NCBI GenBank assembly: GCA_013153575.1
Contig: JAADEE010000085.1
Span: forward strand, 1 to 5,559
Direction of reading: 5' to 3'
DNA: 5,559 nucleotides
DNA from: Chlorobiota bacterium
GTDB lineage: Bacteria > Bacteroidota > Bacteroidia > Bacteroidales > JAADGE01
How positions within the stretch are numbered: the stretch's first letter is position 1; the number at the start of each line of letters is the position of its first letter. Below the pieces are notes generated by a model, which saw nothing but the letters and a program-made list of their open reading frames with translations, was not told where the DNA came from and ran no database searches. Positions 1-5,557 of this stretch are shown one piece after another. The position numbers were made by a program, and so were the translations under genes.

Positions 1-288
1 TACAAAACTTTTTTTAATATAATTGCAGACGAATTAAATGCAGTAAAACCACATATTGAAACATCTGACTTTATGCTTAATTCTTTAAAAATATTTGATA
101 AAATAAGATATACAATTACAAGAAAAGAGCCTAGGGTTACTAAATTTACAATAAAATCATCGCAACAAACTAAAAAATATTCAAATAATAAAATTAAAGA
201 AGTTTTAAACTATAATTTTATACCTGTTAAAGAGTCTGTAAGAAATATTTGTAATAGATTTTTATTAGAATTAAACTCAAAGAATTAA
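1..288 (+). CDS. NAD-dependent epimerase/dehydratase-like protein, C-terminal part
   Basis: The reading frame is open from the first base of the window and stops with TAA at 286-288, so this is the last 95 residues of a longer protein whose start lies upstream. I see the pattern found at the end of extended short-chain dehydrogenases (NAD-dependent epimerase, dihydroflavonol-reductase-like): a stretch 'TRKEPRVTKFTIKSSQQ', then 'KKYSNNKIKEVLNYNFIPV', where such proteins have a Tyr-x-Asn/Asp-x-x-Lys-Ile-x-x-x-Leu-Gly-Tyr/Phe-x-Phe-x-Pro segment, then a final helix. The Rossmann fold and the catalytic Tyr-x-x-x-Lys lie outside the window, so cofactor and substrate cannot be judged. An in-frame ATG at 73 is an internal methionine, not a start, because the family match continues upstream of it. 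The next gene on this strand begins 12 bp later. The family call is from recalled similarity; the specific enzyme is unknown. Confidence 0.7.
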   Translation, partial: YKTFFNIIADELNAVKPHIETSDFMLNSLKIFDKIRYTITRKEPRVTKFTIKSSQQTKKYSNNKIKEVLNYNFIPVKESVRNICNRFLLELNSKN

Positions 289-293
289 TTTTG
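286..293 (+). promoter_or_regulatory. possible -7 element before the exported protein gene
   Basis: TAATTTTG matches the Bacteroidota -7 consensus TAnnTTTG and overlaps the stop codon of the preceding gene. I find no -33 TTTG at the usual 19-21 bp distance; the nearest TTTG is at 248-251, too far away. Only 7 bp separate the element from the ATG at 301, so a transcript started here would be leaderless or nearly so. The match could be chance in such AT-rich DNA, and the gene may simply be read through from upstream. Confidence 0.3.
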
Positions 294-300
294 CCCATAT

Positions 301-1239
301 ATGCTAAAAAAAATATCCATATTAATAATAATTTCTGTTTTCTTATTTGAAAATTTAAAAGCACAAAACCCTCTTTGGACTGATGGAACTGCTTTTACTG
401 TAGCAAAAAAGAAATTAGAATTAAGCATATTCAGACCTGCAAAATATGGAATAACAAAAAAAGACCAAATATCACTTCATCCTTTAGGAGTATTTGTTTT
501 ACCTCATATTTTTTATAAAAGACAATGGGTGAAATTTAAATTATTCAATCAAAAGTTCTTATTTTCATCACGACATGGACTTTATTACCCAAAGATTGCT
601 TTAGACTTAAATAATAACATCGGGCTTTCTGCTACTGAAACCACTCCCGTTGATGCAGATGTACCAAGTTCATTAGCTATACAAAATGAACTTATTGTTA
701 GTCATTATTTAAATGAACCATCACATTGTTCAAGAGGTGATAAGTTAATAACTTTACGTTTAGGTTTTAAATATGCCTTTAATTTTAGTGATTATGAACA
801 AGCATTAATTTACAAATCAATATTATACCGAGAAACTATTGTTTTAACACCCGGATTAATTTGGTATGTTGGTGCAGACATTGATGGGCATTTAAACCAA
901 ACATTTAATTATTTTGCAGATATTGATTATTATGCAAATAATTTCGTTGACAGCTGGGCAGTTGAAAGCAAACTTGGAATTATGGGATACCGAGGCAAAA
1001 AAATAAGCGGATTTGCCGGAATAAAAATGGGACTTTCAAGTTTACCAGACAAAAATCATTTTTTAATAATGCCTATTGCAGGAGCATCATACCACATTGA
1101 TATGCGATTACGCAAAAAACACAAAACCGATTTATTTAAAAAAGGTTTTAAACATGATAATTCATTAGAACGTGATGATAAATATTATGAAATGCTTGAA
1201 AAACGCGAAAGTTTAAATGACAGTATTCCGCCTCAATAA
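301..1239 (+). CDS. exported protein of unknown function, possibly outer membrane
   Basis: This 312-residue protein is not one I recognise. Residues 1-21 form a clear Sec signal peptide: two lysines, a hydrophobic core 'ISILIIISVFLF', and a likely signal peptidase I cut after 'NLKA', leaving a mature protein that starts QNPLW. There is no lipobox; the only cysteine is residue 143. The mature part has many alternating aromatic/polar stretches and Gly-rich turns ('GLIWYVGADIDG', 'KISGFAGIKMGL', 'LIMPIAGASYHIDMRL'), which suggests beta structure and perhaps a small outer-membrane barrel, but it does not end in the usual terminal aromatic residue. Residues from about 268 on form a strongly charged, probably non-barrel tail. 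The ATG at 301 fits because the signal peptide begins there. It may be co-transcribed with the dehydrogenase 12 bp upstream. The outer-membrane location is inference. Confidence 0.8.
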   Translation: MLKKISILIIISVFLFENLKAQNPLWTDGTAFTVAKKKLELSIFRPAKYGITKKDQISLHPLGVFVLPHIFYKRQWVKFKLFNQKFLFSSRHGLYYPKIALDLNNNIGLSATETTPVDADVPSSLAIQNELIVSHYLNEPSHCSRGDKLITLRLGFKYAFNFSDYEQALIYKSILYRETIVLTPGLIWYVGADIDGHLNQTFNYFADIDYYANNFVDSWAVESKLGIMGYRGKKISGFAGIKMGLSSLPDKNHFLIMPIAGASYHIDMRLRKKHKTDLFKKGFKHDNSLERDDKYYEMLEKRESLNDSIPPQ

Positions 1240-1240
1240 T

Positions 1241-2236
1241 TTATTTTTTATTCTTATTAAAAATAGGCAATAAAATTACAGAAGCAACTCCTACAACAAT
1301 CATCATAATTGTCATAGATTCATGCGATGCAATTGCAAATGCATAAGCATCAGATTTATCAACTCCATAAACATAAAGAGTTTCAATTACCATAAAATGC
1401 CATGTCCCCATACCTCCGGGCGATGGTGCAACCATACCAAATGCCGACATTACAAATACAGTTAAACCTGTAATTAAACTTAAATTTTCAGTAAAATCAA
1501 AACTCCAAAAAACAACATAAATCATTAAAAAATACATTAGCCAAATGAAAATTGAATGAGCAATAAACTCAAACTTCTTTTCCATTTTTAAAATTGATTT
1601 TATACCATCGGAAAATTGAAATATAATACCTTTAATTTTTTGAAAAAGTTTAGTCTGTATAATCTTATTTCTAAAAATATAAATTAATGCAAAAATTAAA
1701 ATAAAAAATAATGCAATAAAAATAAGCGATGTAGTTGAAGAAGTTAAATTATTAAGTTTATCTTTAATATCAGGATTGTTTGTTATAAGTTTTAAAATTT
1801 CATCAAGTTGCGAAAATAAAACTATTGCAAGAAATATAAAAAGCATTGCAAAATCAATAACACGTTCTATAAAAACAGTGCCAAGAAGTTTTGTAAAAGG
1901 AATATCCTCTGTTTTGCTCATAACACCACACCTAACAACCTCACCTGAACGAGGTATTGCCATATTTGACAAGTACATAATCATTACTGAAAAAAATGAG
2001 TTTATTAATTTAGGATTATAGCCCATAGGTTTAATTAATAAATTCCATCTTGCTGCCCTACTAATATGACTAAAAATACCTAACACTAAAGCAACAAATA
2101 TCCATGTATAATTTGCTTGTGATAAAGCTTTTTTTAAAGCATTAAAATCTTGGTCTTTAGAAACCCACCAAAAAATTAAAATCCCAACAGAAAAGAAAAT
2201 AATAATTTTAAAAATATTTTTAAGTTTTTTTGCCAT
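1241..2236 (-). CDS. flippase-like membrane protein, YbhN/UPF0104 family
   Basis: A 331-residue integral membrane protein of the UPF0104 / lysylphosphatidylglycerol-synthase transmembrane family. I see about eight hydrophobic segments, roughly at residues 9-25, 44-58, 80-95, 117-143, 170-187, 226-245, 252-270 and 305-325. Family landmarks are 'SRAARW' (59-64), the 'RSGEVVR' loop (96-102), 'ERVID' (124-128) and 'PSPGGMGTWH' (271-280). Length is normal for the stand-alone family, with no C-terminal aminoacyltransferase (MprF-type) domain, so it is unlikely to make lysyl-PG itself. Related proteins are thought to move or help make lipid-linked molecules in the inner membrane, but the substrate here is unknown. 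Its stop is separated by one base from the stop of the convergent exported-protein gene. A LytTR regulator lies 97 bp upstream on the same strand. The start at 2236 ('MAKKLKNIF') gives a normal positive-inside first helix and has a -7-like element 14 bp upstream. Confidence 0.88.
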   Translation of the reverse strand: MAKKLKNIFKIIIFFSVGILIFWWVSKDQDFNALKKALSQANYTWIFVALVLGIFSHISRAARWNLLIKPMGYNPKLINSFFSVMIMYLSNMAIPRSGEVVRCGVMSKTEDIPFTKLLGTVFIERVIDFAMLFIFLAIVLFSQLDEILKLITNNPDIKDKLNNLTSSTTSLIFIALFFILIFALIYIFRNKIIQTKLFQKIKGIIFQFSDGIKSILKMEKKFEFIAHSIFIWLMYFLMIYVVFWSFDFTENLSLITGLTVFVMSAFGMVAPSPGGMGTWHFMVIETLYVYGVDKSDAYAFAIASHESMTIMMIVVGVASVILLPIFNKNKK

Positions 2237-2250
2237 AATTTCGAAAAATA

Positions 2251-2258
2251 CAAAAGTA
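2251..2258 (-). promoter_or_regulatory. -7 promoter element for the flippase-like gene
   Basis: Read on the minus strand this is TACTTTTG, an exact match to the Bacteroidota -7 consensus TAnnTTTG, ending 14 bp before the ATG at 2236. No good -33 TTTG stands 19-21 bp upstream, so it is only half a promoter by sequence. If used, the leader would be about 10 nt. It lies within the left arm of an inverted repeat (2253-2279). Confidence 0.4.
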
Positions 2259-2279
2259 TGATTTTATTAACTATACTTT
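2253..2279. repeat. inverted repeat AAAGTAT-N13-ATACTTT
   Basis: A perfect 7-bp inverted repeat (2253-2259 and 2273-2279) with a 13-bp spacer sits in the 97-bp gap between the LytTR regulator and the flippase-like gene. The left arm covers most of the predicted -7 element of the flippase-like gene. It could be an operator, a weak hairpin, or just two promoter-like TACTTT stretches facing each other. It is AT-rich and short, so chance is possible, and no U-tract makes it a good terminator on either strand. Confidence 0.3.
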
Positions 2280-2333
2280 GCATCATTAATGCATTTTTAA
2301 TTTCATCTTAAATACGAAGGCTGTTATTGGGTT

Positions 2334-3056
2334 TTATAATAATTCTGCATCATACTTTAAAGTTTTCATAACCACATCTTTATAAGTCCTTCCTATAGGT
2401 AATTCGTTACCTTTTATATTTATAACCCTTGAATTAAAAGAACTTATTTTACAAACAGATATAATAAATGATTTATGAATTCGAATAAAATCATGGTCTT
2501 TAAGTTTTTCTTCAATTTTACTAATTGGCAATTTTGTCATTATTGATTTTTCAGAAGTATGTATTTTTATATACTCTCTAAAACTTTCAATATAAATAAT
2601 ATCATCTAAATATACTTTATGAATTGTTTTATCTTCATTAAAATATGCAAATGGATGAATTTTCTTTTGTTTTTCACCAAAAACATGAACATCGGTAAGT
2701 TGTTGCAATTTCCTAAATTTTGAAATTGCTTTATAAAATCTGTCAAATGAAACAGGTTTTAGTAAATAATCAACAATATCAAATTCATAAGCTTTTAGTG
2801 CATAATTTCGATATGCTGTAATAATTATAATTTTAGTTTCTTTCTTTAAGGATTTTAGAAACTGAAAACCTGAAACTTTTGGCATTTCAATATCTAAAAA
2901 CACTAAATCAATATCATTTTCTCTAATAATTTTATCTGCCTCAATTGCATTATTACATTCTGCAACAATTTCAATATCATCGAAACTTTGCAAATGATTT
3001 TTTATAACTTTTATTGCCAAAGGTTCGTCATCAACAATAATACATTTAGTTTTCAT
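2334..3056 (-). CDS. LytTR-family two-component response regulator
   Basis: A 240-residue transcription regulator of the LytR/AlgR type. Residues 1-115 or so are a receiver domain with all key positions: acidic pair D9-D10 in 'VDDE', phospho-acceptor D55 in 'FLDIEMP', T80 in 'IITAY', and K100-P101 in 'YLLKPV'. A short linker follows, then a LytTR DNA-binding domain at about 140-237, with the typical 'IIYIESFREYIKIHT' strand pair (153-167) and 'FIRIHKSFIIS' (190-200). It is full-length for the family. Such regulators are normally phosphorylated by a LytS/YehU-type membrane histidine kinase and bind paired direct repeats near promoters. No kinase gene is in this window, so the signal and targets are unknown. 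It is divergent from crcB, with 106 bp between starts, and lies upstream of the flippase-like gene on the same strand. The ATG at 3056 is right for the family, since the receiver strand begins at once. Confidence 0.95.
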   Translation of the reverse strand: MKTKCIIVDDEPLAIKVIKNHLQSFDDIEIVAECNNAIEADKIIRENDIDLVFLDIEMPKVSGFQFLKSLKKETKIIIITAYRNYALKAYEFDIVDYLLKPVSFDRFYKAISKFRKLQQLTDVHVFGEKQKKIHPFAYFNEDKTIHKVYLDDIIYIESFREYIKIHTSEKSIMTKLPISKIEEKLKDHDFIRIHKSFIISVCKISSFNSRVINIKGNELPIGRTYKDVVMKTLKYDAELL

Positions 3057-3069
3057 TAGTTTTTTTCTT

Positions 3070-3077
3070 CAAAAATA
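3070..3077 (-). promoter_or_regulatory. -7 promoter element for the LytTR regulator
   Basis: On the minus strand this reads TATTTTTG, matching TAnnTTTG, and ends 13 bp before the regulator's ATG at 3056. A convincing -33 TTTG is not visible 19-21 bp upstream. The surrounding DNA is almost pure A/T, which lowers the value of the match. The implied leader is about 9-10 nt. Confidence 0.4.
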
Positions 3078-3115
3078 TATAAAAAAATACAGTTATTAAT
3101 ATTTTAATAATGTTG

Positions 3116-3148
3116 TTTGGCTATAGGAAATAGAAATTCGTATATTTG
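3116..3148 (+). promoter_or_regulatory. Bacteroidota-type promoter of the crcB-menG-proC run
   Basis: TTTG at 3116-3119 and TATATTTG at 3141-3148 are separated by 21 bp, a full match to the Bacteroidota housekeeping-sigma promoter (-33 TTTG, -7 TAnnTTTG, usual spacing about 19-21). Transcription would begin a few bases past 3148, leaving a leader of only about 10 nt before the crcB ATG at 3163. This is the best promoter in the window and the only one visible ahead of the four + strand genes at 3163-5557. Confidence 0.65.
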
Positions 3149-3162
3149 CAGATTAAATTTTA

Positions 3163-3540
3163 ATGCTTATGTTTCAAAATATGTTACTTATAGGTGCAGG
3201 AGGCTTTTTAGGAAGCGTTTTGCGATATGGTTCAGGACAAATAATGCTTAAAATATTTTCATCAAACCACCCGATAGGAACTTTTTTTGTAAATATATTA
3301 GGTAGTTTGCTTATTGGTCTTATTTTGGGCATGTCTGAAAAAGGTTCTGTAATAACATTAAATTGGAAATTATTTTTAGCAGTTGGATTTTGCGGAGGTT
3401 TTACAACTTTCTCAACATTTGCATTAGAAAATATTAATTTTATACAATCACAGCAATTTATGATTTCATTTTTATACATTAGTGCAAGTTTAATTTTAGG
3501 TTTGGCTGCTGTATATTTGGGTTTCTGGATTGCTAAATAA
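3163..3540 (+). CDS. crcB: fluoride ion channel CrcB/Fluc
   Basis: A 125-residue four-helix membrane protein of the CrcB (Fluc) family, which works as an antiparallel dual-topology dimer that lets cytoplasmic fluoride leave the cell. Landmarks: '[12 protein letters not shown]' (11-22) in helix 1 with the conserved Arg21; '[10 protein letters not shown]' (39-48) with the pore Asn44; and '[12 protein letters not shown]' (78-89) in helix 3, carrying the pore phenylalanines F80 and F83 and the Ser/Thr of the helix break that binds the central sodium ion. Length is normal. A single copy is enough for a homodimer. Methionines at 3163, 3169 and 3181 are all possible starts; 3163 is the longest, and all leave the first helix intact. 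It heads a close gene run with menG 17 bp downstream. No fluoride riboswitch is visible in front, and the predicted leader is too short to hold one. Confidence 0.95.
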   Translation: MLMFQNMLLIGAGGFLGSVLRYGSGQIMLKIFSSNHPIGTFFVNILGSLLIGLILGMSEKGSVITLNWKLFLAVGFCGGFTTFSTFALENINFIQSQQFMISFLYISASLILGLAAVYLGFWIAK

Positions 3541-3557
3541 CTAAAAAAACAACAGTT

Positions 3558-4292
3558 TTGAATAAAGCAGAAACAGTATTACCATATAAAAATTCCGATA
3601 AAGGAAAAAAGAAGCAAGTTGCTGAAATGTTCGACAATATTGCTCATAAATATGATTTCTTAAATCATTTTTTATCTATGAACATTGATAAAATTTGGCG
3701 TAAAAAATCAATAAAATTCTTATCGAAAAATGCAAAAACCATACTTGATGTTGCAACAGGAACAGGTGATTTTGCAATTCAAATTCAAAAAAGTTTAAAT
3801 CCTGAAAAAATAATTGGAATTGATATTTCAACAGGAATGCTTAAAGTTGGTGAAGAAAAAGTAAAGAAAAAAAACTTATCTGATATTATATCTTTTCAAG
3901 AAGGAGATTCTGAAAATATTCAATTCCCAGACAATCATTTTGATGCTGCAACTGTTGCCTTTGGGGTAAGAAATTTTGAAAACCTGCAAAAAGGACTTTC
4001 TGAAATGTATAGAGTTTTAAAACCAGAAGGAGAACTTGTTGTTTTAGAATTTTCGCGTCCTGAAAAATTTCCGATTAAACAGCTTTATAATTTCTATTTT
4101 AAAAATATTTTACCAACTGTTGGAAGAGTATTTTCAAAAGATAATTCAGCATACACATACTTACCTGCTTCGGTTGATGCTTTTCCTTATGGAGAAAAAT
4201 TTTTAGCTAAAATGAAAGAAACCGGATTTAAAAATATTAAAGAAAAAAAACTGACCTTTGGTATTTCTTCAATTTATTACGGCAAAAAATAA
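3558..4292 (+). CDS. menG: demethylmenaquinone methyltransferase (TTG start)
   Basis: A 244-residue class I SAM-dependent methyltransferase of the UbiE/MenG family. It methylates demethylmenaquinone to menaquinone, the last step of the pathway. Bacteroidota use menaquinone rather than ubiquinone, so menG is the better name. Seen in the sequence: N-terminal '[20 protein letters not shown]' (21-40); SAM-binding motif I '[12 protein letters not shown]' (62-73); the acidic ribose-binding end of strand 2 'GIDIS' (87-91); '[11 protein letters not shown]' (115-125); and the family signature '[10 protein letters not shown]' (134-143) followed by '[20 protein letters not shown]'. The start is unusual. 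The conserved N-terminus, including '[13 protein letters not shown]', extends upstream of the first ATG (codon 24), and the only plausible start before the in-frame stop at 3534-3536 is TTG at 3558. It lies 17 bp after crcB and 6 bp before the thioesterase gene, so it is probably co-transcribed with both. Confidence 0.95.
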   Translation: MNKAETVLPYKNSDKGKKKQVAEMFDNIAHKYDFLNHFLSMNIDKIWRKKSIKFLSKNAKTILDVATGTGDFAIQIQKSLNPEKIIGIDISTGMLKVGEEKVKKKNLSDIISFQEGDSENIQFPDNHFDAATVAFGVRNFENLQKGLSEMYRVLKPEGELVVLEFSRPEKFPIKQLYNFYFKNILPTVGRVFSKDNSAYTYLPASVDAFPYGEKFLAKMKETGFKNIKEKKLTFGISSIYYGKK

Positions 4293-4298
4293 TTTATT

Positions 4299-4739
4299 AT
4301 GGATGATTTTATAAAAAATATTTTTATTGATGTTGTTGAAAACAAAATTCCAATGGCAAAACTTATTGGAGTTAAAGTTATTGAAATTAAAGAAGGTTTT
4401 GTAAAACTATTATTTCCGTATAACGAAAACTTTATTGGCGACCCAAGAACAAAAAGATTACATGGCGGATATACAGCAACAGCAATTGATTTAGCAGGTG
4501 GTGTTGCATCAATGACATATCTAACATCTCCTGCTGATGATGTTGCAACAATTGATATGAGAATTGATTATTTGCGCCCGGGCAAAGCAAAAGATATTAT
4601 TGCCGAAGGAAAAGTTTTAAGTAAGCGAAGACGTTCAATTGTTACTGAAATGACAATTTACCATCCTGATGATAAAGAAAAAACCATTGCAATTGGCAGA
4701 GGAGTTTTTAGTATTAAAAGAAAAGAGGATGAATGCTAA
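4299..4739 (+). CDS. PaaI-type hotdog-fold acyl-CoA thioesterase
   Basis: A 146-residue single hotdog-domain protein of the PaaI / YdiI / THEM2-like thioesterase family, expected to be a cytoplasmic tetramer that hydrolyses an acyl- or aryl-CoA thioester. The domain runs from about residue 20 to 140. The family motif is 'RLHGGYTATAIDLAGG' (53-68): HGG at 55-57, with Asp64 nine residues after the His, where E. coli PaaI has its catalytic Asp. The later 'ATIDMRIDYLRPGKAKD' is the usual substrate-side strand. The substrate cannot be read from the sequence. Its position 6 bp after menG suggests a role in menaquinone synthesis as the 1,4-dihydroxy-2-naphthoyl-CoA (DHNA-CoA) hydrolase; E. coli MenI (YdiI) is a hotdog enzyme of the same broad type, though it uses Glu at the acidic position. 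That role is inference, so no gene symbol is given. proC follows after 14 bp. Confidence 0.88.
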   Translation: MDDFIKNIFIDVVENKIPMAKLIGVKVIEIKEGFVKLLFPYNENFIGDPRTKRLHGGYTATAIDLAGGVASMTYLTSPADDVATIDMRIDYLRPGKAKDIIAEGKVLSKRRRSIVTEMTIYHPDDKEKTIAIGRGVFSIKRKEDEC

Positions 4740-4753
4740 AACTATAAACAAAT

Positions 4754-5557
4754 ATGAATAAAAAAATTGCAATAATAGGTGCAGGAAATCTTGGAAAAGC
4801 AATTGCTAAAGGATTACTAATTTCAAATTTAATTAGTCCTAATAACCTAACACTTACAAGAAGAAAAACCGATAAACTAAATTCATTCTCAGAGAAAGGT
4901 GTAAAAGTTACATCTAATAATATTGAAGCAACAAAAAATTCTGATATTTTAATAGTTTGTGTAAAACCTCACAAATTTGAAGCAATTATTAATGAAATTA
5001 GACCGGAGTTAAACAATAACCACATTTTAATTTCAACAGTTACAGGTTTAGATATTAAACATATTATAAATATTACAAAAAAAGATATTGCTATTTATAG
5101 AGCAATGCCAAATACTGCAATTTCAATTCAAGAATCAATGACTTGTATTTCTTCAAATAAATTAGGAGAAAATAAAATTGAAATCATTAAAAATGTTTTT
5201 GATAAACTTGGAAAAAGTGTTGTTATTGATGATGAACTAATGGGAGCTGCCACTGTTTTATCTGCAAGCGGTATTGCCTTTGCATTAAGATATATCCGAG
5301 CAAGTATGCAAGCAGGAATAGAAATTGGCTTTAATTCTGAATTAGCACAATTAATTGCATCACAAACAGTTAAAGGTGCAAGCTCATTAATAATTTCAGA
5401 AGGTGCTCATCCTGAAAGTGAAGTTGATAAAGTTACAACTCCTTTAGGAATAACTATCACAGGATTAAATAAAATGGAATATAATGGTTTCAGTTCCTCA
5501 ATAATTCAAGGAGTTTTAAATTCTTATGAGAAAATTAAAAACATAAGCACTAAATAA
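4754..5557 (+). CDS. proC: pyrroline-5-carboxylate reductase
   Basis: A complete 267-residue enzyme that reduces 1-pyrroline-5-carboxylate to L-proline with NAD(P)H, the last step of proline synthesis in the cytoplasm. The N-terminal Rossmann domain shows 'IIGAGNLGKAIAKGL' (7-21, dinucleotide-binding Gly9/11/14), 'VCVKPHKF' (68-75) and 'RAMPNTA' (116-122). The C-terminal dimerisation and active-site domain shows 'SASGIAFALRYIRASM' (170-185), 'QTVKGAS' (204-210), and 'HPESEVDKVTTPLGITITGL' (219-238) with the conserved active-site threonine at 234. Two family positions differ from the textbook enzyme: S-G-P-A-Y reads S-G-I-A-F, and the first Gly of the S/T-P-G-G-x-T-I motif is Leu231. The first change fits what I recall of Bacteroidota ProC; the second is less familiar. 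Length is normal. It ends the close gene run starting at crcB; the stop is 2 bp from the window end, so any terminator lies outside. Confidence 0.95.
   Translation: MNKKIAIIGAGNLGKAIAKGLLISNLISPNNLTLTRRKTDKLNSFSEKGVKVTSNNIEATKNSDILIVCVKPHKFEAIINEIRPELNNNHILISTVTGLDIKHIINITKKDIAIYRAMPNTAISIQESMTCISSNKLGENKIEIIKNVFDKLGKSVVIDDELMGAATVLSASGIAFALRYIRASMQAGIEIGFNSELAQLIASQTVKGASSLIISEGAHPESEVDKVTTPLGITITGLNKMEYNGFSSSIIQGVLNSYEKIKNISTK

Noticed and set aside
73..288. Separate small gene starting at the ATG at 73
   Set aside because: The same frame is open from base 1, and the protein upstream of this ATG continues the dehydrogenase-like sequence, so it is the tail of a larger gene.
1242..1265. Bidirectional terminator between the convergent genes
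   Set aside because: The stem is seven A-T pairs only, with a 10-base loop, so it is too weak to call as an intrinsic terminator.
1776..2021. Open frame of 81 codons antisense to the flippase-like gene
   Set aside because: It is fully contained in a confident membrane-protein gene; the Ser/Lys/Ile-rich product has no recognisable domain.
2272..2280. Second -7 element on the + strand (TATACTTTG)
   Set aside because: The spacing inside the element is one base too long for TAnnTTTG, and there is no + strand gene start downstream.
2279..2293. Hairpin TGCAT-CATTA-ATGCA followed by T residues
   Set aside because: The T-run is on the + strand, where no gene needs to end; on the minus strand, where the regulator ends, no U-tract follows. 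A five-pair stem is also within chance.
3057..3162. Fluoride riboswitch before crcB
   Set aside because: crcB genes often carry one, but this gap is nearly all A/T and lacks the conserved GG- and CC-rich pairing elements; the best promoter leaves only about 10 nt of leader.
3174..3479. Open frame of 101 codons antisense to crcB
   Set aside because: It lies wholly inside the well-supported crcB gene, has no family resemblance, and its Cys/Pro/Lys-rich product reads as a shadow of the coding strand.
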